A DNA stretch of 64,000 nt. Origin: Bin80 sp964291275 (GTDB lineage: Bacteria; Bacteroidota; Rhodothermia; Rhodothermales; Bin80). Below the pieces are notes generated by a model that made no database searches, was not told the DNA's origin, and saw nothing but the letters and a program-made list of their open reading frames with translations. Position 1 is the stretch's first letter. Each line of letters begins with the position of its first letter. Location of the stretch: the NCBI GenBank assembly GCA_964291275.2, contig OZ219800.1:1178001-1242000 (forward strand), in the 5' to 3' direction. Positions 36,015-44,988 of this stretch are shown one piece after another. Position numbers and translations under genes: made by a program.

Positions 36015-37490
36015 CTACGGTGTCCCATGATCAAATTGTGATGCTCCGTGAATCCAAAGCCCACCAAGGGACCTGTGTACTGCTAAACGAGCCTCGGCCA
36101 AGGCGCGATGCGATTCCGTTAATGCCATTTCCGTCAAAGTACGATTGCGCCGGGCATCTAGAAATCCCAAATAGTCGCTTGTACCATGAGAATAGCGAAG
36201 TTCTTGAATACGAACCCTCTCAAGAGCAGAGGCACTGGCGGCTAATAGGGATGCATGCCGCTCCTTTAACTTACCATAGTTAATCAGTGCGGCTTCCACA
36301 TCCCGGAAGGCCATGAGCACGGTCTTCTCATATTGAGCAGACAATTGCTCGTACTGAGCCCAGGCTACCCTGATGTTGGCCCGAATCCTACCGGCATTGA
36401 ATATAGGAGCAGTCAGACCGGAGCTAAAAAGCCAAAATTTCTGACCGGTCTGTACGATATCGGACAGCACACTACTTTGTGTGCCGGCTGCACCAGTCAA
36501 TGAAAAACTGGGAAACTGAGCAGCGCGTGCTACTCCGATGCGCTCACGAGCGGCTTCTAAACGCTGAAATGCGGCAACCACATCCGGCCTTTCCTGCAGT
36601 AACTCTGAAGGTAGACCGCTCGGTATTTCCTCTGAAGCATACGTGTAGGCACTTTCTGGCACCATCATGGAATCCATCGGGACTCGGTAGTGCCCTAGAA
36701 GTAGGGCGAGTCGCCCCTGGGCCGCCTCCAGCTGGATTTCGATCATGGGCATATCTGCTTTTGTAGCCTCAAGCTCCTGCTGGGCGGCGTAATATTCAAG
36801 GGAGGAGGCTAAACCTCGTTCATATCGATCAGACATGATCTGGGCACGTTCCGCGAGAATATCCACATTTTCGCGCGTCAGTGCAAGGTTGCGCTGACGC
36901 GCGGCAATCTCAAAATATGTAGCAACCGTCTCACCGATGACACCTAAGAGTATCGTACGAACATCGGATTGAGTAGCAAAAAACTCCCGCAGCGCTGCCC
37001 GTTTCGCTCCCCGCACTCGCCCCCAAAAGTCTATTTCATAGGTAAAGCCAAGGGAGGCGCTATAGGTGGTAAATTCGAAACGATCGGGGAAGTCGGGCCC
37101 CCCGGGTATGTTGAGACGATCCCCTAACTGCCCTCCTATGCCCGTATTGGAGGGCGTATCCTGCTGATCTCTTCTTGCAGCCAGTTCCATTGCCGGAAAC
37201 TGCTCGGCCCGGACCATACGAAATTGGTTTTGTAGTTCCGCCACTCGAGCCACAGCAACGCGCAGGTCCAGATTACGTGCAATGACAGAATCGACTAACT
37301 GGTTCAGATACGGATCACCAAAGCCGTGCCACCAGTAATGCTGCGCATCCCTTTCGGCAAGCGTAGCAACCTCAAATTGTTCTGGAAGCGCCGACACCGG
37401 ATCCTCCAAGCGTGGAGCCATTGAGCACCCGGAAAGAATCACTCCGGCAAGTAAACCCATCGCAAAAAAAGAGCATATGCGTCGGGACAT
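36015..37490 (-). CDS. NodT/TolC-family outer-membrane efflux lipoprotein
   Basis: Outer-membrane channel of the efflux system. The start is set at the ATG at 37490, which begins a lipoprotein signal (MSRRICSFFAMGLLAGVILSGCS). The frame is open further upstream, but those 79 codons have no protein-like features. The 491-residue protein shows the duplicated OEP architecture: SVIARNLDLRVAVARVAELQNQFRMV in the first repeat and RPDVVAAFQRLEAARERIGVARAAQFPSFSLTGAAG in the second. TYEIDFWGRVR is typical of NodT members. It heads the channel-adaptor-pump operon. Confidence 0.93.
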   Translation of the reverse strand: MSRRICSFFAMGLLAGVILSGCSMAPRLEDPVSALPEQFEVATLAERDAQHYWWHGFGDPYLNQLVDSVIARNLDLRVAVARVAELQNQFRMVRAEQFPAMELAARRDQQDTPSNTGIGGQLGDRLNIPGGPDFPDRFEFTTYSASLGFTYEIDFWGRVRGAKRAALREFFATQSDVRTILLGVIGETVATYFEIAARQRNLALTRENVDILAERAQIMSDRYERGLASSLEYYAAQQELEATKADMPMIEIQLEAAQGRLALLLGHYRVPMDSMMVPESAYTYASEEIPSGLPSELLQERPDVVAAFQRLEAARERIGVARAAQFPSFSLTGAAGTQSSVLSDIVQTGQKFWLFSSGLTAPIFNAGRIRANIRVAWAQYEQLSAQYEKTVLMAFRDVEAALINYGKLKERHASLLAASASALERVRIQELRYSHGTSDYLGFLDARRNRTLTEMALTESHRALAEARLAVHRSLGGLWIHGASQFDHGTP

Positions 37491-38327
37491 GGTTGCCCTA
37501 CCAAAAAATGTATCTCCCGTTCGTGATGGAGATGAGGAAAACGAATTGACCACATCTCTGAGTACCATACCTACCTCCAGTGTTTCAGCAATGCGAGTAT
37601 CCGTACAAATCCTCACTGTTGAAGAAATCTGATAGCGTCTAACTGATCGGGGGCTGGTGCCAATAAATGCAGGTCGTGCGCTGCCGTACAAGTAAATGCC
37701 TCCTCTATGCATATGCTCGCAGAACAATCAGTGACTTGGAACTGGAGAACCGCAATCGCCGCTGAAGACAGGAGATCCAGACGGGCGTTCAATTTTAGCC
37801 CTTGTTCACCTTTACCTCAAGCGTAAAATAACGATAATATGGGGAATGTCAATACTGGAGCTTTATACACATGATCGGATTAGTAAGAATAAACCAGTAG
37901 AATCCCACGACCAAAATCATTTTCTGGCAAGCAATACTTAGTGCTTCCCAGAGATATAAATATTGGTCGGTTTAGCGTGTTTCTGTAGGGTTTTTTGGTG
38001 GCTTTTGGCCGTATTTCGGCCCATACGGTCTGGTTTTAGCATCTGGGGACCCTCTTAACCTCGGAGCTTATTCTGGCAAATGTTGCGCTGCATCTGGGTA
38101 ATTCGGGGATGATTTGGGCATCATTCCCGGGACTTCCCGTAAATTGGGCCTTTATTCGGGCTATTTATCCTTGCCTGAATACACAGAGCCAACTCAAATA
38201 CGCCGAGATCAAGCCACTACCCCCTCGAATTGATGCTTCAGACAAACGCAAACCATGGCCATAACGCCCTTGACTCGGCTGAGATAGGTATTTTATAGCA
38301 GAAACCACATAATCCCCCAGAGTCCCA
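37491..38327. other. Intergenic region with IS-end remnants
   Basis: The efflux operon promoter should be near 37491-37900. At 37902-37933 there is an exact copy of one end of the 1910-bp IS (atcccacgaccaaaatcatt and tttctggcaagca). After ATACTTA, a second, diverged IS-type end follows (GTGCTTCCCAGAGATA at 37941). Then comes about 220 bp that resembles the IS leader in style, with repeated ATTTGGG/ATTCGGG words (38096-38160). No transposase remains. Confidence 0.6.
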
Positions 38328-39499
38328 ATGCCCGAAGGCACGTTGAACGGAATCCCTTCCGCGTACATCGAAGGCCATGCCAGAGCTGCTGCAATCGACA
38401 AGAGGCTCGCCGACATCTACGTTCGGCACACCCGCATCGGCGATCCCCTAGCTGACGCGGCGACAAGGGACCTTAGCGCGCTGTCGCGAGGGGAGGCAGC
38501 GCGGTTCATCAAGGCTGGCATGAATCAGAACGAGAGTATTTTTTGCAAGGCGCCGAAGTCGCTACGCGATGTTTTCGCCGAACCTGAGCCGCCTTGGCTC
38601 GACCATGAGGTCTTCCGGCTGGGCTCCCGTGTCTTCCTGAATAATGTCGTCAACGTCTTCGCTGCATTCGTTGCCGGGACACTGATTGACGGCTTCTCAA
38701 CGCTAATCAGCGAGTCCTTTGTCCAGACGGGGCGCATCTTCGAATATGGCGTCAGGCGACTTAGACAGAACAACCGGCACCAGGTGGAGATATTCTGGCC
38801 GGGCGGGATGCAACGGGACGGCGACGGTTGGAAGCTGTCGGTCCGAATTCGGTTAGTCCATGCGCAGGTCCGCTATCTGCTGAGCCAGTCCCCGGAATGG
38901 GATTTCAATAGCTACGGGCACCGATCAGTGCCGCCCACATGGGCTTTGCGACCGCCTGTTTCTCCGCGCGGACACTGAAGCACTCGGAAACCTTGGGCTC
39001 GATCTATTCTAAGGAGGAGCGGGAGAGCTTCTGCGCCGTATGGCGCTACGCCGGACATCTCATGGGCGTTCCCGACGACATCCTCTACACCGACGAAGAC
39101 GATGCTCTGAGGTGGTTCTCCATCGGGTCTGCCTGCGAGCCGGCACCCAGCGACAGCGCCGTGATCATGACCCATGCACTCATCAGGTCCGCGCCCCTGG
39201 TCGCGGGGATCACGGATCCAGCCGAGCGGACGAAGATGATCAAGAGGACCATCTACCCCGTCACCCGCTTGCTGGTCGGCGAGGACCTCGCGGACCAGCT
39301 GAAGATCCCAGGGCATGGAATGCTCAAGATGTGGCTCGCGCTGTTCAAGTTCCGCCTGAACATCACGGTCGGCAAACTCCTGCGGCCAAGCGACCACGGA
39401 CTGGCGGCGGCCTTCGGTGCGTCGATGTACGAAAACGCGGGAGGCCTGCGCTACGACATACCCGACCATGTGCACGCCGATCAATCCTCGCATTGGTAG
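38328..39499 (+). pseudogene. MpaB/DUF2236-family oxygenase gene with a frameshift
   Basis: Haem-containing MpaB-like/Lcp-like oxygenase family. The first frame (38328-38978) reads sensibly to SPEWDFNSYG, including VRIRLVHAQVRYLL with the conserved R...H. The sense then moves to another frame (38939-39499): PISAAHMGFATACFSARTLKHSE, VWRYAGHLMGVPDDILYT, PVTRLLVGEDLADQLKIPG. One missing base, most simply a G in GGGG at 38916-38918, explains it; repaired, the gene would encode about 390 residues. Base composition is richer in GC than the neighbours, suggesting transfer. It lies between IS-end debris and the squalene-synthase-like gene. Function of this member is unknown. Confidence 0.85.
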
Positions 39500-39727
39500 C
39501 CGCCCTCGTGGGAGTGCTCGCGCTCTGGCTGTCGGTTCTGGCGTGTGGGGCCGTCATGGAGTACAACGCCTCGATGAAGTTGGTGCGGGAGACCTGGCGG
39601 ACGGCTCGGAGACACCCGCCGATCATTTCGATGATCTGCCCCCTCAACTTTCTTACTAGTGACCCCTTACCAAGAAGCGTTGGTGACACGCTAACCCAAG
39701 TTTAATTGATTCTTCAATCCTCCGACT
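39500..39727 (+). other. GC-rich spacer with a possible membrane-segment fragment
   Basis: Directly after the MpaB remnant, one plus-strand frame reads VAALVGVLALWLSVLACG followed by a charged stretch (MEYNASMKLVRETWRTARRH). This looks like one membrane helix with a cytoplasmic tail. It has no own convincing start, and composition drops to AT-rich after about 39640, which looks like the end of the imported block. Confidence 0.3.
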
Positions 39728-40843
39728 TCATGAGAAGTCTGAGTGAGGTGAGACGAGGGGAAGGTTGCGGCCAAGCCAAAAGAAAAGAGCTTTCAAAGCA
39801 AAATCGAAGCGTGCCAACCCACTGGTGGAGGCAACAACTGCTTTGACTGTACGCCGAGAAATTTTGACTTCCTGACCACTTTTGAATGTAGGCGTATTGT
39901 AAATGCGTCGCAAAGTTGGAAGGGCCATCCCGAGTGCCCATAAGCAAAAACGACGGATTCCAGTTTCGTGTGAGGGGATCAGAAGAATATATTTTAGAGC
40001 ATTATTGAGGTGATGCTTTGTAATTCCAATGAGCGTGTTCAAACCCTGAATAAATCTTGGATCAGTCTTCTCTCGAGATAAACTGTTCAGATCAAAGTCG
40101 TAGTGAAGAAAGATATTTCGCGGCAACCAGCATACGCCACGCTTATGATCTTCCCACATGTCTTTAAGAATATTCGTCATTTGAAGACCTTGCCCAAAAG
40201 AGGAAGCCAATGCCAAGAGCTCTTCTTTCCTCGCATCGATCTCGTCGGAGTAATCACAGAAAAGTTCTGTCAACATTTCCCCTACAACTCCCGCAACGTA
40301 GTAGCAGTAGTTGTTGAAATGCTCAAGGTCACTTAACCCTTCCAGGGTTGCGCCTTCTTGGAATTTCGTCATGCCATTGGCCATGATATTTACACAGCAC
40401 TGGAGTATTTGCTGCTGAGACTCTGAAAAACTCTGGGTGATTCTGATGACTCTGGGTGTGTTGACGATAAGATCCTGCTCGTGAATGGTTGCCGAAAGAT
40501 TGAGTAGACTATCAAGATCTTGTGCAAATTCATGAGCGTCGTGACTGCCTTGAACAACTCTGATCCAACGCTCACAGAACTCACGTTTTTGTAGCGCCGA
40601 GAGCGCCTCTTCATCCTCAATTGTATCTGAAATCCTGCAGAGTAAGTAGGCATTACCCACCACCATTCCCAGCGGATCAGGTAACTGGGGAATGGTCAAT
40701 GCAAACGTTCGCGAGACATCTTTTAGGATGTCCGTTTGGTAAGTAATATCTTCTTTTAAGTTGATTGAACTGTCAATTTGTGAATCCAGTTTTAGAGGAT
40801 ACATCAATTTTAGTGGGGACTCAGGGAAGTGCACCTGTAACAA
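39728..40843 (-). CDS. Squalene/phytoene synthase-family protein
   Basis: Head-to-head prenyl-transferase that would condense two farnesyl or geranylgeranyl diphosphates. The 371-residue protein has the substrate-entry segment VSRTFALTIPQLPDPLG. The first aspartate-rich motif is RISDTIEDEE near residue 75 and the second is TNILKDMWEDHKRG near 225. An alternative start is the internal ATG 13 codons later (MYPLKLDSQ). The C-terminal WALGMALPTLRRIYNTP is common to bacterial squalene synthases. No carotenoid or hopanoid partner gene is adjacent, so the product (squalene-like or phytoene) is not decided. Confidence 0.88.
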   Translation of the reverse strand: MLQVHFPESPLKLMYPLKLDSQIDSSINLKEDITYQTDILKDVSRTFALTIPQLPDPLGMVVGNAYLLCRISDTIEDEEALSALQKREFCERWIRVVQGSHDAHEFAQDLDSLLNLSATIHEQDLIVNTPRVIRITQSFSESQQQILQCCVNIMANGMTKFQEGATLEGLSDLEHFNNYCYYVAGVVGEMLTELFCDYSDEIDARKEELLALASSFGQGLQMTNILKDMWEDHKRGVCWLPRNIFLHYDFDLNSLSREKTDPRFIQGLNTLIGITKHHLNNALKYILLIPSHETGIRRFCLWALGMALPTLRRIYNTPTFKSGQEVKISRRTVKAVVASTSGLARFDFALKALFFWLGRNLPLVSPHSDFS

Positions 40844-41059
40844 CTAAACTACGCACTTGATAAAACTATAACCCCACATTCCTTCCATCCTCGCTATTTA
40901 GGGGGGCTGCTCAGGAGATGAATAGCGAATTAATCGGCATTATGCCAATGTGCTTGCATGCTTGCTGCGCGGACTCCATCCGCGCCTACGACATCTGCTG
41001 CTGTGGACTCTGCTCCTTTGGTGTCCGATCCGGCCCCCAAGATTCATGAGGTGCCGCCT
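40844..41059. other. Intergenic region, nothing recognised
   Basis: AT-rich at first, then GC-rich. It should hold the promoter of the prenyl-synthase gene on the minus strand. No further similarity to the DUF5686 cassette is visible here. Confidence 0.4.
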
Positions 41060-41336
41060 GATCCTTCCAGGAAGCGTGAGCTCGAAAGCACCATCCCTAT
41101 TGTGATTGTACTCTGAACAGCACCATCCAGAACAACATGTGCCGAAATTAGTGGCAGTCCCGTGACATAATCCCGCACGGACCCTGTAACAAGCACCTGC
41201 CCCCAATGCCTGCTGCGTACTCACCTGGATAATGACAAGACTCAAACAGCCAGCAACCCCCGCAGGATCGACTGCCTACCTAACAGCCGGAAGCGTGCCT
41301 CTGGCATCGAGAGCAGACAGGCATACCTCGCAACAA
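41060..41336 (-). pseudogene. 5' remnant of a DUF5686 paralogue-1 gene
   Basis: Close match, roughly nine bases in ten by eye, to 22610-22885, the start of the intact gene at 20518-22872. Shared runs include GCACCATCCAGAACAACATG and TCCCGCACGGACCCTGTAAC. Small indels and substitutions break the frame. It lies directly behind the intact paralogue-2 gene, where the paralogue-1 gene would be expected. Everything after about codon 95 has been lost. Confidence 0.85.
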
Positions 41337-43727
41337 TCAAAAGATGCGTGCTAGACCAAACGTCGGGTATAAGAAGCGCTTTCCCTCAATGTGATAGGCG
41401 AAATCCACGCGCCCTAAGCCAAATATTCCGCTCAATGACAACCCTAACTCATTATGGGGACTCCAGCGGCGCTGTGATCCCTCCGCCCCTCGAACATAAG
41501 CATGCCCACCGAAAACCGATACATTGTAACCCCTCTCAGCAATGGACGCAAGGCCCAGCAGCTCGAAGGGCAGCGTACGAAAGTTGTGCTCCCAGTATCC
41601 AAAAACCATTCCACTACCTTGATAAGGGAGCCCCCGAAGGGTATGTAATGAACCATCCCAATGATAGGCCGTGGTTCCTCCCTCGACAATGAAAAAACGC
41701 TGCAGCGGTAAAGTCCGACCGCCATCGGAAGCCAGACCCACCGAAATCCCGTAATCAAGGGTTGCCGGTATAAAACGTCTGCGCAAAAATGTAATCACGC
41801 GCCCACCTGCTTTCAAATAGTACCGACGAAAAACAAAATCTGACTGCGGTGTTGAGAATTCAGCGCTGATAGCTAGATGTTTCGATGGATCCAATAGTAA
41901 CACCGGGGGGCGGCCAAAATTAAGCTTGACCGTGAACGTCCGCATTTCGCCCTCGGGAACCAATACATTTGGCCGCTGGGGTTCACGCCTACCTAACAAG
42001 TCGTAGCTGATGCTACCGGTCAACTGTGAATGAATTGCATGCAGATACGTAGCCGATATAGTGCCCCGAGTCCCTTGCATGCGATAGCCCCCCGTGATTG
42101 ATATCCCCTGCCGTCGGTAGTAGTCGAAGTAGTCGTTTTGCCCAAAGAGTATCAAACTACTGTTACTCAATCTGTTTTTGTTGCTGGACTGATAGGTAAA
42201 TGTGTTTTCAGAACGGTAACCTGCGCCGATGAACCAATCTTTCTCCCAGCGTACAGCTCCATCATACGAAACCTGTGCAGCCCCTTTCTGCCCAGTGCTC
42301 AATCCTGCACCCACTTCTATTGCCAGTGTTCGATCGGATTCTTCGCGATAGAATTCTTTGCCGTATCCTACGCCTCCGTGGAAAGCATCTACCCGGTTGT
42401 ACCACAGACGCGGCGTAACCCTAATGTCGGTAAAAAAACCAATGACCTTGTCCATGGATGAGCGTCGCTCTTCCATTTCGGCACTCCTGTTCAACGCACG
42501 TCCCAAAGGTCCACGCGGCTCGTAGGCTTCCCTAAGCGAGTAAGTACTATCTATGGATGCATAGGCTATTGTTTCTTCGGGATTGAGCGGAACCACAACT
42601 CCTTCACGTTGGAATCCTTCGCCAGATGCTACCGCTAATGAATCTACATGCAGCCTATCATCATCCTCGAACAGGCTGTCCGCCAGTGCAATATTCAACT
42701 GGTAATCCGTGAAGCGAGACACCTGATCGATGAAAATAATTGGAAAACTCAACAATTGTCTGAGCAATGGTCCTAAAGATATTTCTACAATGGCCTTCGA
42801 ATGCAAGTCTACAGGCAGCCAAAAATCACCACCGTAGCTGGAAAACTGCTGCAGGTAGGTGGTCTCATATCTCTGGATTGGGAACGGAAATAAAAAGGCT
42901 GGCCCTGGGCTTAACCTGGCTTCAATAAGAGCAAAGACACCATCAACGACGGACACTGTGCCTACGAAAGCGCTTGTCTGTCTATACTTTGGTTCAACGG
43001 CAATATCGTAGATGAGTACATCATCGACACTGCGCATCCCTTCCAGCGTGAATACATACTTATCTAGCGCATCCGGATGCGTGACACCGATGAGTGTATG
43101 GCCGCCAACTTCCACGTCGTCATCGTACAGATTCACCATGGTCAGTGCTGCGGGCATTTCATCTCCAAAAGGCACATTCCCAGTGTTCCGCGTTCCTGTT
43201 ATCTCCTCACGAATTCCCCGATCCTTATCCCACCATGCCGTAGCTGCAGATTCAACAATGGCAACAATGCCGGAGTCATTGGAAAACGTATACCGTGCAT
43301 ATGCCTGAACTTCAAATGTACTCAGCTCCCTTCGCCAAATTTTTTTGCGCTCAATCACCTCGCGCATGATCGATACAGCTGGATCTTCATCTGTCACTAC
43401 CATCTGTCTCATCTCCATGACCACGGGCTCCAACCGAAATTCCAGCGGAGTTTCGGTATGGGCAGTAAGCGTATCGGTTCGGAAGCCGATGAACCGCACC
43501 ACAAGATCAACCGGTAGATCATCCACTGCTATTTCGTAGACCCCCTCACTGTTTGTAATCGTCCCTTTGTAGGTACCTGCGATCTGCACCGTTGCCGCGG
43601 GGAGCGTTTCATTGGTGCTGGCATCAACAACACGGCCACGTAGAATCTGTGCTTTGATCTCCGGCGAATATGCCAAACACAGAAGCACGATCAAACCCAA
43701 TGTTCTGCCGATACGTTGTTTATACAT
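41337..43727 (-). CDS. DUF5686/carboxypeptidase-regulatory-domain outer-membrane protein (paralogue 2)
   Basis: 796 residues. A signal peptide (TLGLIVLLCLAYSPEIKAQ) is followed by a carboxypeptidase-regulatory-like domain (LRGRVVDASTNETLPAATVQIAGTYKG in two parts, then GVYEIAVDDLPVDLVVRFIGF). The DUF5686 body includes TDEDPAVSIMREVIERKKIW and DALDKYVFTLEGM, which has a clear counterpart (DALDHYNFTLAGR) in paralogue 1. The C-terminus alternates polar and aromatic residues and ends YPTFGLARIF, a typical outer-membrane barrel ending. Its ATG lies inside the last codons of the patatin gene (8-bp overlap), so the two are translationally coupled. Confidence 0.83.
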   Translation of the reverse strand: MYKQRIGRTLGLIVLLCLAYSPEIKAQILRGRVVDASTNETLPAATVQIAGTYKGTITNSEGVYEIAVDDLPVDLVVRFIGFRTDTLTAHTETPLEFRLEPVVMEMRQMVVTDEDPAVSIMREVIERKKIWRRELSTFEVQAYARYTFSNDSGIVAIVESAATAWWDKDRGIREEITGTRNTGNVPFGDEMPAALTMVNLYDDDVEVGGHTLIGVTHPDALDKYVFTLEGMRSVDDVLIYDIAVEPKYRQTSAFVGTVSVVDGVFALIEARLSPGPAFLFPFPIQRYETTYLQQFSSYGGDFWLPVDLHSKAIVEISLGPLLRQLLSFPIIFIDQVSRFTDYQLNIALADSLFEDDDRLHVDSLAVASGEGFQREGVVVPLNPEETIAYASIDSTYSLREAYEPRGPLGRALNRSAEMEERRSSMDKVIGFFTDIRVTPRLWYNRVDAFHGGVGYGKEFYREESDRTLAIEVGAGLSTGQKGAAQVSYDGAVRWEKDWFIGAGYRSENTFTYQSSNKNRLSNSSLILFGQNDYFDYYRRQGISITGGYRMQGTRGTISATYLHAIHSQLTGSISYDLLGRREPQRPNVLVPEGEMRTFTVKLNFGRPPVLLLDPSKHLAISAEFSTPQSDFVFRRYYLKAGGRVITFLRRRFIPATLDYGISVGLASDGGRTLPLQRFFIVEGGTTAYHWDGSLHTLRGLPYQGSGMVFGYWEHNFRTLPFELLGLASIAERGYNVSVFGGHAYVRGAEGSQRRWSPHNELGLSLSGIFGLGRVDFAYHIEGKRFLYPTFGLARIF

Positions 43728-44889
43728 TGATGGCCTCCTCTAAGAATGTTTCTATGGCAGCAGATTGCCGCTTGCCATCTTCGTAACCCAGCTCCAGAAC
43801 ACGCCCAATGAATTCTGGATCAAACAACATCACACTCAGCCAATCCGGAGTCAGGGTATCCCCGCTTCCGAGCCCTCGCGTGAGCAACCGTAGGACACCC
43901 TCCGTCCTAACCTCCAGTCCTCTTGCCAGCCTACCGATGTCCTTGGACGGCTGAATCAGGAGGACATTAACCGGACGCATCCCATTTCGTTCGGCATGCG
44001 GCGTACGCCTGACCAATTTGGTTATCCTCTCGGCCACTCGTACGTCGTGATCAAAAGCATCCAAAAAAATGGCATTCAGCATAATACCCATTACCTGTGC
44101 TGCCGGCGGATATCCGGTAATCGCTGGCGCGTTTGCTTCCTCCCGGGAGCGTGGGTATTTGGGTGAAATACAGATGATGTCCGTTGCCCCTAAGTGCAAT
44201 GCCGGTGCGAGTGGAGCAATCACACGAATACCACCGTCCCCATACCACGCTTCGCCCAGTTTTACGGCAGGAAATAACAGCGGCAAAGCCGAAGAGGCCA
44301 TCACGTGATCGAGCGTGATTTCAGTCTTATGTGCTATGCGGTTCGGGCGATGCCACATTTCGATGTTACGCCCCTGTACCCAGCTCACTGACTGACCTGT
44401 GGTGAAGCTGGTTGTCGTAATACAAACCGATAATAATTTTCCGCTTGCGAGGTTCTTACGAATCTGCGGCAACGTGCCGTCTGGGGCAGCAGGTAGCTGC
44501 CCAGACAAATACCGGCGCAGCGGTTGTGTATTGAGAAGTGCTTCTCCTTCTTCCACACGAATCACGGTATTACCGAGCCGTATACGCCGCAGGATGCGCC
44601 TAAACAAACTTACACTGGACTCGGGCAAGTAGACCTTATCCTGATTGATATTCTGCCAACAGTGTAATAAGGCTTCTGTACCTCCCGGGTTAGGATGCCC
44701 CGCAAGAAATGCAGCATTGATTGCCCCGGCAGAAACTCCCGTAATGATCGGAAACGTAATTTCCGGGACCAATTCCTGCATGAAATGCACAACGCCAGCC
44801 TGATAGGCCGATCGTGCACCACCACCAGCCAGCACCAATGCCAGCTGCCTCGGGGGGCCCTCTTCACTAAGATTAGATGCATTGTTCAT
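43720..44889 (-). CDS. Patatin-like phospholipase
   Basis: Cytoplasmic or secreted acyl hydrolase of the patatin/RssA type, 389 residues. Oxyanion loop LALVLAGGGARSAYQAGVV near residue 16; nucleophile elbow ITGVSAGAINAAFLAGHP (GxSxG) near 50; catalytic Asp in WYGDGGIRVIAPL (DGG) near 215. An extra C-terminal helical region follows (TKLVRRTPHAERNGMRPVNVLLIQPS, LELGYEDGKRQS). It has no signal peptide. It is coupled to the DUF5686 gene by an 8-bp overlap, hinting at lipid turnover or membrane-related work with that outer-membrane protein. A fragment of a second copy is at 23377-23497. Confidence 0.93.
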   Translation of the reverse strand: MNNASNLSEEGPPRQLALVLAGGGARSAYQAGVVHFMQELVPEITFPIITGVSAGAINAAFLAGHPNPGGTEALLHCWQNINQDKVYLPESSVSLFRRILRRIRLGNTVIRVEEGEALLNTQPLRRYLSGQLPAAPDGTLPQIRKNLASGKLLSVCITTTSFTTGQSVSWVQGRNIEMWHRPNRIAHKTEITLDHVMASSALPLLFPAVKLGEAWYGDGGIRVIAPLAPALHLGATDIICISPKYPRSREEANAPAITGYPPAAQVMGIMLNAIFLDAFDHDVRVAERITKLVRRTPHAERNGMRPVNVLLIQPSKDIGRLARGLEVRTEGVLRLLTRGLGSGDTLTPDWLSVMLFDPEFIGRVLELGYEDGKRQSAAIETFLEEAINV

Positions 44890-44988
44890 CTCCTATCAGC
44901 ACTCAACTCCAAGTTATTGCGACTGATTTTGTGCAACAGCCACAAACATATTCAATCCATCTTACCGGGTACGAGATAACAATGCCTG

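Noticed and set aside
39040..39705. 221-codon frame overlapping the MpaB remnant
   Set aside because: Its first 150 residues are Arg/His-rich out-of-frame reading of GC-rich MpaB codons; only the last part (VAALVGVLALWLS) might be real, noted separately.
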